The translations under genes and the position numbers were made by a program. From the NCBI GenBank assembly GCA_965217205.1, contig OZ244254.1, forward strand, positions 930,001 to 994,000: a stretch of 64,000 nucleotides of DNA, written 5' to 3'. The notes beneath the pieces are model-generated. The model had not been told where the DNA came from. It worked only from the letters and a program-made list of their open reading frames with translations, and made no database searches. This DNA is from Maricaulis sp947259345. GTDB lineage: Bacteria; Pseudomonadota; Alphaproteobacteria; Caulobacterales; Maricaulaceae. Numbering within the stretch: the stretch's first letter is position 1; each line of letters opens with the position of its first letter. Shown here one piece after another: positions 50,810 through 59,375 of the stretch.

Positions 50810-51763
50810 CTATTTCAACAAGCCGATCTCGCGAAGGCGCTGATTGAGGAAATCATTGGCGCGCATCGGCTCGGGGTATTTGTCCGGATTGTCCGGCCCG
50901 GCACAGCCCGGCAGGGTCTCGATCATGTAATCGGGCCGATAGTGCAGGAAGAAGGGCAGGGAGTAACGCGAGAAACCGGTGCGAGCGCCGGCCGGATTGA
51001 TCACCCGATGCTGGGTCGAGGGCAGGACATCATTGGTCGAGCGGGCCAGCATGTCGCCCATATTCACGACCAGGCAGCCGGGCGGCGGGTTCATGTCGAT
51101 CCACTCGCCGCTGCGCGTCCTGACCTGGAGGCCGGGCTCTTCGGCGCCCAGCAGGAGCGTGATGGTATTGATGTCGCCATGCGCTTCGGCGCGGATCGAT
51201 CCGCCCGGATCACCGGTCACTGGCGGATAGTGCAGAAGGCGCATCACCGAATTGCCGTCCTTCACCGCATCATCGAAATAGGTTTCTTCCAGACCCAGAT
51301 CGATCGCGATGGCCCGCAGGACCTGAACGCCGAGGGCGTCGAAGGCGTCATAGAGGCCGTGCACGGTCTCACGCCAGCCTGCGATTTCCTCGGGTACAAG
51401 ATTGGGCGCCATGTCGGCCTCATACTTGTGGCCGGCCGGCAGGTCGCGCCCGACATGCCAGAACTCCTTCAGGTCGACATGCTTGGCATTCTTGGCGATC
51501 TCCTTGCCAAACGGGGTATAGCCGCGCGCGCCGCCGCCACCCTCGACGAGATATTGCATCTTTGTCGTTTCGGGCAGGGCGAAGAATTCCGCCGCCTTGT
51601 CATAGGCCGCCTTGATCAGCGCGTCATCGAGACCATGGTCCGAGATCGCCGCAAAGCCGAACTCGCGAAAACTCTTGCCGATCTCGGCGGCAAAGCGGGC
51701 CTTGTCGGTCCGCGCGAGCGTCATCGAGACGGGCGGAAAACGGGAAAGGATATCGGACGGCAT
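50810..51763 (-). CDS. 2-oxoglutarate/Fe(II)-dependent oxygenase (isopenicillin N synthase-like)
   Basis: A 317-residue soluble oxygenase. The N-terminal DIOX_N region begins LARTDKARFAAEIGKSFREFGFAAISDHGL, and the core provides AEAHGDINTITLLLG (HxD ligands), STQHRVINP (distal His) and FSRYSLPFF (Arg-x-Ser 2OG site). This order matches isopenicillin-N-synthase/flavone-synthase type enzymes; in bacteria they hydroxylate or desaturate diverse metabolites. AGGAG lies eight bases before the ATG at 51763. The AraC-type gene is 10 bases downstream. Substrate unknown. Confidence 0.92.
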   Translation of the reverse strand: MPSDILSRFPPVSMTLARTDKARFAAEIGKSFREFGFAAISDHGLDDALIKAAYDKAAEFFALPETTKMQYLVEGGGGARGYTPFGKEIAKNAKHVDLKEFWHVGRDLPAGHKYEADMAPNLVPEEIAGWRETVHGLYDAFDALGVQVLRAIAIDLGLEETYFDDAVKDGNSVMRLLHYPPVTGDPGGSIRAEAHGDINTITLLLGAEEPGLQVRTRSGEWIDMNPPPGCLVVNMGDMLARSTNDVLPSTQHRVINPAGARTGFSRYSLPFFLHYRPDYMIETLPGCAGPDNPDKYPEPMRANDFLNQRLREIGLLK

Positions 51764-51929
51764 GGCGGGCTCCTGTCGGCGCTGCCTAGCCAATAAGCCG
51801 TGGTGCCGGGCGTGCCAACACCTCATGTGTGTGGCGGCTGGCCGCACTCGCGTCGTTCGCGCCTCACGCGCATGGACTTGCGTGGTGATCCTGGCCGGGC
51901 CTAACTGGCAGCGGGAATAGGGGGGCATC

Positions 51930-53504
51930 ATGACGGACACCGTCGATGCTGGCGAAACGAAATCGATCCCGGGCGCTGACGCCTGGCAGCGGGCCGGCTT
52001 GACCCGGCGCGAGGCCATACGGCGTGAGCGGGTCGAGCGCTGGCGTGCGGAAACCCTGTCGCCCTGGGAGGCGCCGGCGCCGGGTCTGCTCGCCTGGCTG
52101 GCCTGGCGCACAGTATTCAAGGGGTTTCAGCCGCTCTGTCTGATTGTCGCGCTCGCCTTGGCCGGCTGGTTCGCCGTCAAATGGCTGGACCAGACCGGGG
52201 GATTGCAGGCCCATGTCGAGCCTGTGCCGAGCGAGGCGGCGCGATTGGTCGAGCAGGTGCGACGTGCCGTTCCACCCGGGCGGGATGCTCGGGAGCTTTG
52301 GATTGCGCGTCTTGAAGCGGCAATCCGTGGCGACCAGCGCCGACGGGCCGATATGGATCGATTTTACAGTTGGGCTGCATTGGGACCGGACCTGATCGGG
52401 CGCGACCGGCTGGCGCTGGATGCAATGGCAGGTGCCGCTGGTCCGCGCGCTGTGGATGCCGAGTTGCGGGCCAGCCCTGACTGGCAGCGCCGTCAACGTC
52501 TTGACGAGGCGTGGCGCGGGGCGGTCGCGCGGGGGCGAGCGCGGGGCCTGGAGCCGCCATCTCTGGTTTTCGCGCCTGACGCGCTCAATCGTCGACGAGA
52601 CGAGCGTCAGTTTGCCTGGGCTGTGGCCCGCGAAAGCGCCGAGGGGTTTTTCCGCGGCGACCACCGGGGGCAGTTCGAGATGCGATCCGTGCCCGGTCTG
52701 GTCGGTGAAACGCCGGGACCAACGCGCCTCTATGGCGGTGTGCGGCATTTGATCATGCAGCTTTGTGCCGAGGCCCGGGTCGACATGGCCGGTTGTGACA
52801 GTCCGATCATTCCGCCCGCGGCAGCGGATGACCTGGCCCTCGCACTTGCCGCGATTGAGTCCGGTCTGGTTGAATTGCCGGCGCGGGGTCGATCCATGAT
52901 CTCCGGCGCTGAAATCCTCACCGCGGCGCGTCGTGCCGGGCGTCTCAATGCGCGCTTGGAGGCTTGGCTGGCCGATATCGCGCCACAGGTCGTCCCTGAA
53001 TCGGCTGTACGAGATGCGGTCGACCTCGCCGGTGTGCGACCCGATATTGCATTTGCAGCGCCAGCGCGGATGACGCCACGCTTGGCCGCCCGATCTGACG
53101 CCCGTACGGTGGATCAGGCGGTGGATCTGGCAACAGCGCTGCAGCGAGTGGCGGACCTGCGGGACGCGACCTCAAGCTTTGAGGCCATTCGTTTGATGGA
53201 ATATCCCGACAGCCCGGCCGCCCTTGATGACCTTCAGCGGATCGGTGAACTGGCGGGCCCGGCGACGCTGGCCGTCATGGAGTGGCTGGGTGAGGGGGCG
53301 TATGACGCGCTCCAGCCCGTGCCGGATCAACCGCAGGCGGACTCGGACGTCAGGCGTGGTGTGATGCTTTCGGTGATGGCGGCCGCGTTCGTCCTGATGC
53401 TGACGCTTATACGGGTTGCCACGCCTGAACATCTGCGCCGGGCCAGCCGGACAAGTCTTACCGATGCGTGGATGTCGCGTTTACTACTCGGTAGGAAAAT
53501 CTAA
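51930..53504 (+). CDS. Large hypothetical bitopic-or-hairpin membrane protein
   Basis: A 524-residue protein with two hydrophobic helices, near 64-84 and 488-505, and about 400 residues between them, which must be periplasmic if both helices cross. The N-terminal cytoplasmic 60 residues are basic and charged (RREAIRRERVERWR). The central region is Arg/Ala-rich and helical, and includes two conserved-looking segments LTLSDAR-like (RARGLEPPSLVFAPDALN and GGVRHLIMQLCAEARVDMAGCDSPI). No motif recognised; C-terminal TDAWMSRLLLGRKI is cytoplasmic. Not in an obvious operon; the next gene is a Sel1-type small protein. Confidence 0.55.
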   Translation: MTDTVDAGETKSIPGADAWQRAGLTRREAIRRERVERWRAETLSPWEAPAPGLLAWLAWRTVFKGFQPLCLIVALALAGWFAVKWLDQTGGLQAHVEPVPSEAARLVEQVRRAVPPGRDARELWIARLEAAIRGDQRRRADMDRFYSWAALGPDLIGRDRLALDAMAGAAGPRAVDAELRASPDWQRRQRLDEAWRGAVARGRARGLEPPSLVFAPDALNRRRDERQFAWAVARESAEGFFRGDHRGQFEMRSVPGLVGETPGPTRLYGGVRHLIMQLCAEARVDMAGCDSPIIPPAAADDLALALAAIESGLVELPARGRSMISGAEILTAARRAGRLNARLEAWLADIAPQVVPESAVRDAVDLAGVRPDIAFAAPARMTPRLAARSDARTVDQAVDLATALQRVADLRDATSSFEAIRLMEYPDSPAALDDLQRIGELAGPATLAVMEWLGEGAYDALQPVPDQPQADSDVRRGVMLSVMAAAFVLMLTLIRVATPEHLRRASRTSLTDAWMSRLLLGRKI

Positions 53505-53666
53505 TAGATTTAAATACTTAAGGCCGATTTTTCTGATTCGGCTTAACCTTAATGCAATTCTCTTTGCTCAGGATCACATCTGTTCGAAGGCATTCGGACT
53601 GGATGGTGGTTGCGGGTCACAGGTCAAAACGACAGGACCCGCCAGTGTAAAGTAAGGGGAAGTCCC

Positions 53667-53939
53667 ATGGCGTTCACGGACGTAGAAACGGCCCAAGCGC
53701 ATCAAGCCGCATTTGCCGACCCGACGGGTGAGGATCTGTGCAAGCTTGGTATCTTGTATTCAACGGGCCAGGGTGGCGAGATCGACTATGTCGAAGCGCA
53801 CAAATGGTTCAATCTGGCAGCCCTGATGGGTTCGGAACCGGCCAAGTATTATCGCGCCGAGATTTCCGACCAGATGTCCTCGATGGACGTCGCAGCCGCC
53901 CAGCGCGCGGCCCGCGAATGGCTGTCGACCCGCCACTAG
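53667..53939 (+). CDS. Small Sel1-like repeat protein
   Basis: A 90-residue protein. Residues 20-55 form a single Sel1-like unit, LCKLGILYSTGQGGEIDYVEAHKWFNLAALMGS, with YRAEISDQMSSMDVAAAQRAAREWL beginning a second, a typical alpha/alpha solenoid piece. Sel1 repeats mediate protein contacts; members similar to this small protein occur across Alphaproteobacteria. ATG preceded by AAGGGGAAG. A preceding A/T-rich 150-base leader contains an imperfect GCCGA/TCGGC hairpin. Confidence 0.75.
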   Translation: MAFTDVETAQAHQAAFADPTGEDLCKLGILYSTGQGGEIDYVEAHKWFNLAALMGSEPAKYYRAEISDQMSSMDVAAAQRAAREWLSTRH

Positions 53940-54070
53940 GCGTTACCGACACGACCGATTGCCAGCCGGCGGATGGGGGCATCTGCCGGCCGCAATACTC
54001 ACGCGCCCGCAGATCCGCAAGAATGGCCGGCGTTTGTGATTGGGTGGCGGAGTGATGACGGTGCTGATCC

Positions 54071-54120
54071 GGGGACAGGTATAATTAACGCGCGTAGCCG
54101 CGTTAATTATACCTGTCCCC
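54071..54120. repeat. Perfect 22-bp inverted repeat, REP/RAYT-like
   Basis: Arms of 22 bases (GGGGACAGGTATAATTAACG plus CG, positions 54071-54092, and the exact reverse complement at 54099-54120), separated by CGTAGC. The GGGGACAGGTATAATTAA sequence type commonly accompanies IS200-like Y1/RAYT transposase genes, but no such gene is in the window. It lies nine bases after the hfsD stop codon region, on the side away from the gene. Confidence 0.9.
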
Positions 54121-54128
54121 TAAGCAGC

Positions 54129-54866
54129 TCAGTTATTCGTGATCGCGTCGGCGATGGCGTAGGAGAAGGCCTGGTCCAGTGGCAGGACGCCGGAGACATA
54201 CTGGTCCACGAAAACGCCGATCTCAGCCACGGTCGAGCGGGGCACGAAGATGATGTCGTGGCGCCGGATCTGGATATCATCCGCGCCCTCCCGTCCCCGC
54301 AGCGCATCGTGCAGATTGACCGTGCGCATCATCAGCGCGCCGCCCGGCTGGCGCCGCAGGACGACGACATCGCCGCGGGCGGCCGAATTCAGGAAACCGC
54401 CGGCCAGCAGGATGGCCTCGAGCGCACCCACCGGGCCAGTCAGGGCGACCAGGCCGGGATTATTCACCTCGCCGCCGACGATGATGTTCTGCGGACCGAG
54501 CGCTGCGCGGCGCACTTCGATGATCGGTGAGACCAGGACATCCCGTGCATAGGCGTCGGCGAGCGTGTTGGCGATTTCGTAATCGGTCTTGTCGGCAACC
54601 ATCACATTGCCCAGAAGGGGCAGGGAGACCCGTCCATCCGGGCCGATCTCGGCCGTGCGCGAGAGTTCGGGGGCGGAGTGAACGGTGACATCAATGCTGT
54701 CGCCCGGATAAAAGCGGTAAGCTGGGTCGGTGTCCTGCCAGGCGGCAAAGCGCGGCTCGCCCCACTCTGACGTGGCGGGCGCAGAGGGCGTGCCGGCGCA
54801 AGCGCCGAGGGCGAGCGGCAGGCCAAGCAGGGCGGCGGCGCAGAGGCCGGTTCGGATCGCGCGCAT
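54129..54866 (-). CDS. hfsD: Outer-membrane polysaccharide exporter HfsD-like (Wza/OPX family)
   Basis: A 245-residue lipoprotein exporter (lipobox ALGAC). The Poly_export domain reads YRFYPGDSIDVTVHSAPELSRTAEIGPDGRVSLPLLGNV, followed by a SLBB domain starting NIIVGGEVNNPGLVALTGPVGALEAILLAGG. It is the secretin-like outer-membrane pore for polysaccharide, here the holdfast adhesin given the rest of the locus. Start taken at the ATG that gives a good lipoprotein signal. Divergent from hfsA with an 88-base shared region. A C-terminal TM helix common in Wza is absent, as in HfsD-like proteins. Confidence 0.8.
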   Translation of the reverse strand: MRAIRTGLCAAALLGLPLALGACAGTPSAPATSEWGEPRFAAWQDTDPAYRFYPGDSIDVTVHSAPELSRTAEIGPDGRVSLPLLGNVMVADKTDYEIANTLADAYARDVLVSPIIEVRRAALGPQNIIVGGEVNNPGLVALTGPVGALEAILLAGGFLNSAARGDVVVLRRQPGGALMMRTVNLHDALRGREGADDIQIRRHDIIFVPRSTVAEIGVFVDQYVSGVLPLDQAFSYAIADAITNN

Positions 54867-54954
54867 GAAATATCTTTCCGATCGACTGTTCGGACCCATT
54901 CTCCACGCGGCATGGATAACAAATTTTTAAGCGCGAGCAGGCTCTTATTGGCGC
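54867..54954. promoter_or_regulatory. Shared intergenic region of hfsD and hfsA
   Basis: An 88-base divergent region containing an A/T-rich core (GATAACAAATTTTTAAG). It must hold promoters for both directions, but no consensus could be fixed by eye. Confidence 0.4.
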
Positions 54955-56484
54955 ATGACGCGCGCATATCACGATACAGGCTCCGCCCAGGCTGGAGCTG
55001 TCGGGACAGTTGACGCTCCCCGGCGGGAGCTCGACCTGTTCGACGTGATCGCTCTGGCCTGGTCGCAGAAGGGCTTTATCGCCTTGATTTTTGCGGTGAT
55101 TTTCGCGGTTGGCGTGGCCGCGTCCCTGATCCTTCTCCAGCCCAGCTATACGGCCGAGACACGGCTTCTCGTCCTGCTCGATTCGAATCCCACGCCAACA
55201 GCGGCCGGTGTTGGCGATGCTTTCATGCTCGATCAGGTCATGCAGTCGGAAAGCGAATTGTTGAGTTCGGATGCAGTCCGCCGCCTGGCGCTGGAGACAC
55301 TGGGTGCGGATGTCGTGCTGGGTGAGGCGGCCGGATTGAATGCGGACGGAATTGCCCTGCGCGAATTGCGGGCCGGCTTCGAATTGTCTCGCGAGCCCAA
55401 TTCCTCGGCCATCAATGCCAGTTTCAAGTCGCGCTCGGCCGAACGCTCGGCGCTGATCCTCAATACGATTGTCGACGCCTATCTGGCCTATCGCGAGCAG
55501 GTTCTCTTCGAGACCGGTTTTTCCGGCCTGGAAGTCCGCCGAGAGCAGGCCGATACGGCGGTTCGCACTGCCCGCGGCGAGCTGGAAAGCTTTCTTCTGG
55601 CCAATGAAATTGCCAATTTCGAAGCAGAGCGCGGCACGGCGGAAAATCTGGTCGGCAATCTGACCGAGCGGATCAGCCAGGCCCGTGGCGAACGTGACAT
55701 GGCACTGGCCGGGGCGTCGGCGCTGCGGGAACGGCTGACGCAAATCCCGGAAAGTATCGAGCTTTATGTGGAGAATGGCGTGTCAGGTGTCCTGCTGGAC
55801 CGGCGGGCCGAACGCGCCAGTCTGCTGTCGCGCTATCAACCGGCAGCGCCGGCAGTCCAGGCCGTAGAGCGTGAAATCGCGGCAATCGAGAGCTTCATAG
55901 CCTCCGGTGCCGCGGAAGGCGAAGGGCAACGGCGCACGGGAGCCAATCCGGTTCGCCAGGCCCTGGAATCGGAGCTCGCCACCCGTGAGGCCAACGCCGA
56001 GGCCCAGGCCTCGCTCGCCACGGCGCTGGAGCAACAGGCACGCGCCAACCGGGCCTTGATCAGCCGTCTCCGTCAGCTTGAGCCCGAATATACGCGCCTG
56101 GCTCAAAACGTCACCGCCGCAGAAGAAGCGGCCGCGGCGGTTGCCGGTCTGGAGGCGACAGCCTCGGCACGTCGCTCACCCAGCCTGGGCGCCGCCGATG
56201 CGGTGCGCCTGATTGATCGCGCTTCGCCGCCGATGGAGGGGCAGTCGATGAAGAAGCTGGGCCTGATCGGGGCCTTTGTGGCCGCGGCCGGTATCGCGCT
56301 TTTCCTCGGACTGCTTCGCGGCTACTGGCTGACCTATGTCCGCGCAGTCGCCTTGCCGCGACCGCGACCCGTCGCGTCGGCGTCAGCGGTCGCGACGCAG
56401 CCGGCTCCCGGCCACCCGGTGGCCGCCAATGATCCGTTCGACGGTCTGCCCGTCCTTGCGCATGTCGCCGACCGCTCTGTGTAA
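54955..56484 (+). CDS. hfsA: Polysaccharide co-polymerase HfsA-like (Wzz/GumC family)
   Basis: A 509-residue inner-membrane protein with Wzz domain. Residues 25-38 precede TM1 (about 43-62: FIALIFAVIFAVGVAASLILL); the periplasmic part is long and helical (about 65-425), with coiled-coil-like stretches near 195-245 and 340-400; TM2 lies near 432-452 before RASPPMEGQSMKK and a proline-rich tail. There is no C-terminal kinase domain, unlike Wzc; the following gene encodes a separate, degenerate ATPase. It determines chain length and connects polymerase to HfsD-type exporters. Confidence 0.82.
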   Translation: MTRAYHDTGSAQAGAVGTVDAPRRELDLFDVIALAWSQKGFIALIFAVIFAVGVAASLILLQPSYTAETRLLVLLDSNPTPTAAGVGDAFMLDQVMQSESELLSSDAVRRLALETLGADVVLGEAAGLNADGIALRELRAGFELSREPNSSAINASFKSRSAERSALILNTIVDAYLAYREQVLFETGFSGLEVRREQADTAVRTARGELESFLLANEIANFEAERGTAENLVGNLTERISQARGERDMALAGASALRERLTQIPESIELYVENGVSGVLLDRRAERASLLSRYQPAAPAVQAVEREIAAIESFIASGAAEGEGQRRTGANPVRQALESELATREANAEAQASLATALEQQARANRALISRLRQLEPEYTRLAQNVTAAEEAAAAVAGLEATASARRSPSLGAADAVRLIDRASPPMEGQSMKKLGLIGAFVAAAGIALFLGLLRGYWLTYVRAVALPRPRPVASASAVATQPAPGHPVAANDPFDGLPVLAHVADRSV

Positions 56485-56549
56485 GCGCGTCGTTAACCTC
56501 GTTTCTCGCATTCTGTGACGAACCGAATCGCTCAGGGCGTTGTCGTCAC

Positions 56550-57185
56550 ATGAACCTCACCGCGGACCTTTCCCAGCTCATCGACGAGCTTGAACCAATC
56601 GCCCGTCCGGGCGGGCAGGGGCGTGTCCTCATGGTGATGGGGGCCAGCCGCGGCGCCGGGGCGTCGACCGTGGCACGCGAATTGGCGCGTCTGGCGGCCC
56701 GGCGGTCCACACGCGGCGTCTGGCTTTACGATCTCGATTTCAACGCCAATGCCCAGGCTGAGGCGGCGCGCGTTCAGGGGCAGGCCTTTGATGCCGGCTT
56801 CGGGCGTGAGCCCTTCTGGTCCCTGAGCACGCAGGATGGCGAGAAGGCTCGTATCATTGCGAGACAGTCGGCTGTTCCCAATCTTTTTGTCACCGCGTTG
56901 CAGGCCCGTCCGGGCGCCGTGCGGCAGGCCACGCTTCGTGCTGCGCCGGACTATTGGGCTGCCGTGCGAGGCTCCGTTGACCTGGCTGTCATCGATGCGC
57001 CAGGGAGTTCGCGGGCTCCGCTCTCGCTGGTCGAGGATGCGGATGGTGTGATTCTCGTCGCCGATTCCCGGCTCAGCCGTGTCGATGGTATCCAGGCCCG
57101 GCGCGCGGCCATCGAAGCGCGTGGCGGCGTGGTCGCCGGCCTCATTCTCAACCGGATGCGGAGCGGCGTTCGGAGCGCGGCATGA
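56550..57185 (+). CDS. hfsB: HfsB-like degenerate ParA/BY-kinase-fold protein
   Basis: A 211-residue protein with the BY-kinase/ParA fold: LMVMGASRGAGASTVARELARLAARR at residues 28-53 corresponds to Walker A, but the canonical K-G-G-x-G-K-S/T reads S-R-G-A-G-A-S, so the signature lysine and the P-loop lysine (Ala38) are missing. Walker A-prime YDLDFNANAQ and the DAPGSS segment remain. Kinase function is therefore doubtful. By position after hfsA and before hfsC, and by fold, it corresponds to HfsB. No Tyr cluster at the C-terminus (LNRMRSGVRSAA). Its stop overlaps hfsC. Confidence 0.75.
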   Translation: MNLTADLSQLIDELEPIARPGGQGRVLMVMGASRGAGASTVARELARLAARRSTRGVWLYDLDFNANAQAEAARVQGQAFDAGFGREPFWSLSTQDGEKARIIARQSAVPNLFVTALQARPGAVRQATLRAAPDYWAAVRGSVDLAVIDAPGSSRAPLSLVEDADGVILVADSRLSRVDGIQARRAAIEARGGVVAGLILNRMRSGVRSAA

Positions 57186-58444
57186 GCCTCGCTGCCAGCC
57201 ACGATCCTGCCTTCCTGGCCGTCTGGCGCCAGGCTCCGGCCTTCCGTTTTACCGGCGTGATTGAGGGCGGGTTGACCCTGCTCTGCCTTTTCCTGTTTTC
57301 CCAGGGCCTGATCGGGCCACTCTTCGCTGATCCGGCCGATCCGGACAGTTCGGTTGTGCTGCGCCTGATATGGCTGCCTGTCTACGCCATAACGCTTGCA
57401 CTCGCCGTGACCCGACCGGGCGCGATGATGCGCATCCTGACCGGCAATTGGTTGCTGCTGGCCCTGGTGCTCTTGACGGCGGTTTCGGTGATCTGGTCGA
57501 TTGCGCCGGACACCACGCTACGCCGGTCCTTTGCTCTGGTCATGACGACCCTGTTCGGATTCTGGATGGCGGCGCGCTGGTCCTGGCGGGCACTCATTCA
57601 ACTGACTGCCGCGACCTTTATCGGTCTGGCGATACTCTCCACTCTGATGGCGATCGGCATGCCGTCCCTCGGCGTCGATCACGAAGTCCATGCCGGTGCG
57701 TGGAAGGGCGTCTGGTGGGAGAAGAATACGCTCGGTGCCATGATGGCCTGGGGGGCCGTGGCCTGTTTTGCAGCGCTGCACATGGATCCGCGTCGGCGCT
57801 GGATATGGATGGGTGGTGCCTTGCTGTGCTGCGCCCTGGTTCTGCTTTCGACGTCAAAGACAGCCTTGCTGGCACTCCTCCTGGGAACGGGCGGTGCGAT
57901 CGGGATCGCGCTATGCCGGCGCGGTTTCGGGTTTGCCTCCCTGATGCTGTTTCTGGGCCTGTCGGGCGGTGTTGCCGGGGCGCTCATCCTGCTCATTGCG
58001 CCGGTGGAATTCCTTGAGCTCCTGGGCCGCGACGCAACGCTGACGGGGCGGACCGATATTTGGGGCATCCTCTCGCGCCAGGTCGGTGAAGTTCCGTGGA
58101 CCGGCTATGGCTATATGGCCTTTTGGGCGGACGAGACCGGACCGGTCTACTGGGTCCGTCAGGGCACGGACTGGCCAGTTCCAACGGCGCATAATGGCTG
58201 GATCGAGACAGCGCTGGCGATCGGAATTCCAGGCGTGATGATGATGGCGCTGGTCTTTGGACGAGCGCTCATTCGCGCCTTGTCGCGCCTGTTCGCTGGG
58301 CCGGAGACCTATTGGACATTGACCTTCCTGGCCATGCTCGGCCTGGTCAGCATTTCGGAGTCCAATCTCCTGCAGCAAAACGCGATTGGCTGGGTCTTGC
58401 TGGTCGCGACGGCCGCCAAATTGGCCGACCGACGCGCAAAGTGA
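57182..58444 (+). CDS. hfsC: Polysaccharide polymerase HfsC-like (Wzy/O-antigen ligase family)
   Basis: A 420-residue polytopic inner-membrane protein with about ten TM helices. The family Wzy_C region shows WWEKNTLGAMMAWG, LLSTSKTALLALLLG, and the large periplasmic loop near 275-330 with GRTDIWGIL, YGYMAFW and AHNGWIETALAIGIPG, the HNxxxxxxxxxG motif of O-antigen ligases/polymerases. Wzy polymerases assemble repeats on undecaprenyl-PP in the periplasm. Start ATG overlaps the hfsB stop by four bases (ATGA). In Caulobacter HfsC and HfsI are redundant polymerases; the second is not here. Confidence 0.83.
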   Translation: MSLAASHDPAFLAVWRQAPAFRFTGVIEGGLTLLCLFLFSQGLIGPLFADPADPDSSVVLRLIWLPVYAITLALAVTRPGAMMRILTGNWLLLALVLLTAVSVIWSIAPDTTLRRSFALVMTTLFGFWMAARWSWRALIQLTAATFIGLAILSTLMAIGMPSLGVDHEVHAGAWKGVWWEKNTLGAMMAWGAVACFAALHMDPRRRWIWMGGALLCCALVLLSTSKTALLALLLGTGGAIGIALCRRGFGFASLMLFLGLSGGVAGALILLIAPVEFLELLGRDATLTGRTDIWGILSRQVGEVPWTGYGYMAFWADETGPVYWVRQGTDWPVPTAHNGWIETALAIGIPGVMMMALVFGRALIRALSRLFAGPETYWTLTFLAMLGLVSISESNLLQQNAIGWVLLVATAAKLADRRAK

Positions 58445-58454
58445 CGTCGGACGC

Positions 58455-59375
58455 TCAGTCCGCCGGGGCCGCTTCGCCGTAGAAGCGCGGTTCGAACGCT
58501 TCAATCCAGAACAGTTTTCCAGCGCCCTGAACCGCACGATCCAACCAGTGGGCCGCCGCTTGAGAATGGACCAGGCTTGTCAGTCCCGCGACGGTACCAA
58601 AGGCCAACATCTGGCCCAGGCCCACACCCATCCAGAACGCAATTCCGATCCAGCGTCGTGGGCGGGCATTGGCGGCTGATTGCGTGGCGCCCTGACCAAA
58701 GGCGAAGCTGCGCGCGAGCAGATAGCGCCAGCTTGTCCGCCGGGCGTCGACGGTCTCGATGGCGTGGGCCTTGGCCGACCAGCCAAAACGGGCGCCCTGA
58801 CGGGCCAGCTCGGCAAAGAAAAGGTCGTCCTCGCCGCCGCTGATATTCATGCGTGGATCGAAGGGTGCATCCGGCAAGGTGAAGGCGTCGCGATCGACGA
58901 GGGAATTGCCGCAGCCGAACGGCGCATCGAGTGTGTGGTCAGTCTTGTCGCCCGGTCGTGAATAGAGACGGAGCGCCAGCGCGCCACGCATGCCATTTGG
59001 CGCATCCAGTGCTTCACCGCGCAGGGGGCCGAAAACGACCGTTGCGCCGAGGGTCTCGGCACTCGCCATGAGTGCTTCCAGCCAGCCCGCCGACGCGATC
59101 TCGTCATCATCGAGGAAGGCGATGAACCGTCCTGTAGCTGCGGCCCAACCGGCATTGCGGGCGTTGGCGACCCCGGCACGGGGCTCATGGATGTAGTGAA
59201 CGGTGCAACGCGCGACGGCGCTGGCATTGGCCACGCCGTTGCGCGCGGAGCCGTCCGGGTCATTGTCGACGACGATGATCTCATCCGGTTGGCGGCTCTG
59301 CGCCATCAGGCTGGAGAGCGCGTTGCGGAGACCGTCCGGGCGGCGATAAGTGGGCAGGATGACGGAAACGCTCAT
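58455..59375 (-). CDS. GT2 family glycosyltransferase
   Basis: A 306-residue GT-A fold enzyme. VSVILPTYRRPDGLRNALSSL opens the nucleotide-binding part, EIIVVDNDPDGS follows, and GRFIAFLDDDEIASAGW gives the DxD metal motif. NISGGEDDLFFAELARQGARF is the ED acceptor-loop motif. The C-terminal 60 residues have a TM-like segment near 252-280 (WIGIAFWMGVGLGQMLAFG). Last of four linked minus-strand genes, overlapping hfsH by four bases. In Caulobacter an additional GT2 (HfsL) complements HfsG, so this may be HfsL; the sugar is unknown. Confidence 0.82.
   Translation of the reverse strand: MSVSVILPTYRRPDGLRNALSSLMAQSRQPDEIIVVDNDPDGSARNGVANASAVARCTVHYIHEPRAGVANARNAGWAAATGRFIAFLDDDEIASAGWLEALMASAETLGATVVFGPLRGEALDAPNGMRGALALRLYSRPGDKTDHTLDAPFGCGNSLVDRDAFTLPDAPFDPRMNISGGEDDLFFAELARQGARFGWSAKAHAIETVDARRTSWRYLLARSFAFGQGATQSAANARPRRWIGIAFWMGVGLGQMLAFGTVAGLTSLVHSQAAAHWLDRAVQGAGKLFWIEAFEPRFYGEAAPAD

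Noticed and set aside
56481..56500. Possible CtrA-type site TTAA near hfsB
   Set aside because: Only TTAAC with an imperfect left half; similar TTAAC half-sites occur elsewhere (19754, 20173), so no CtrA claim is made.
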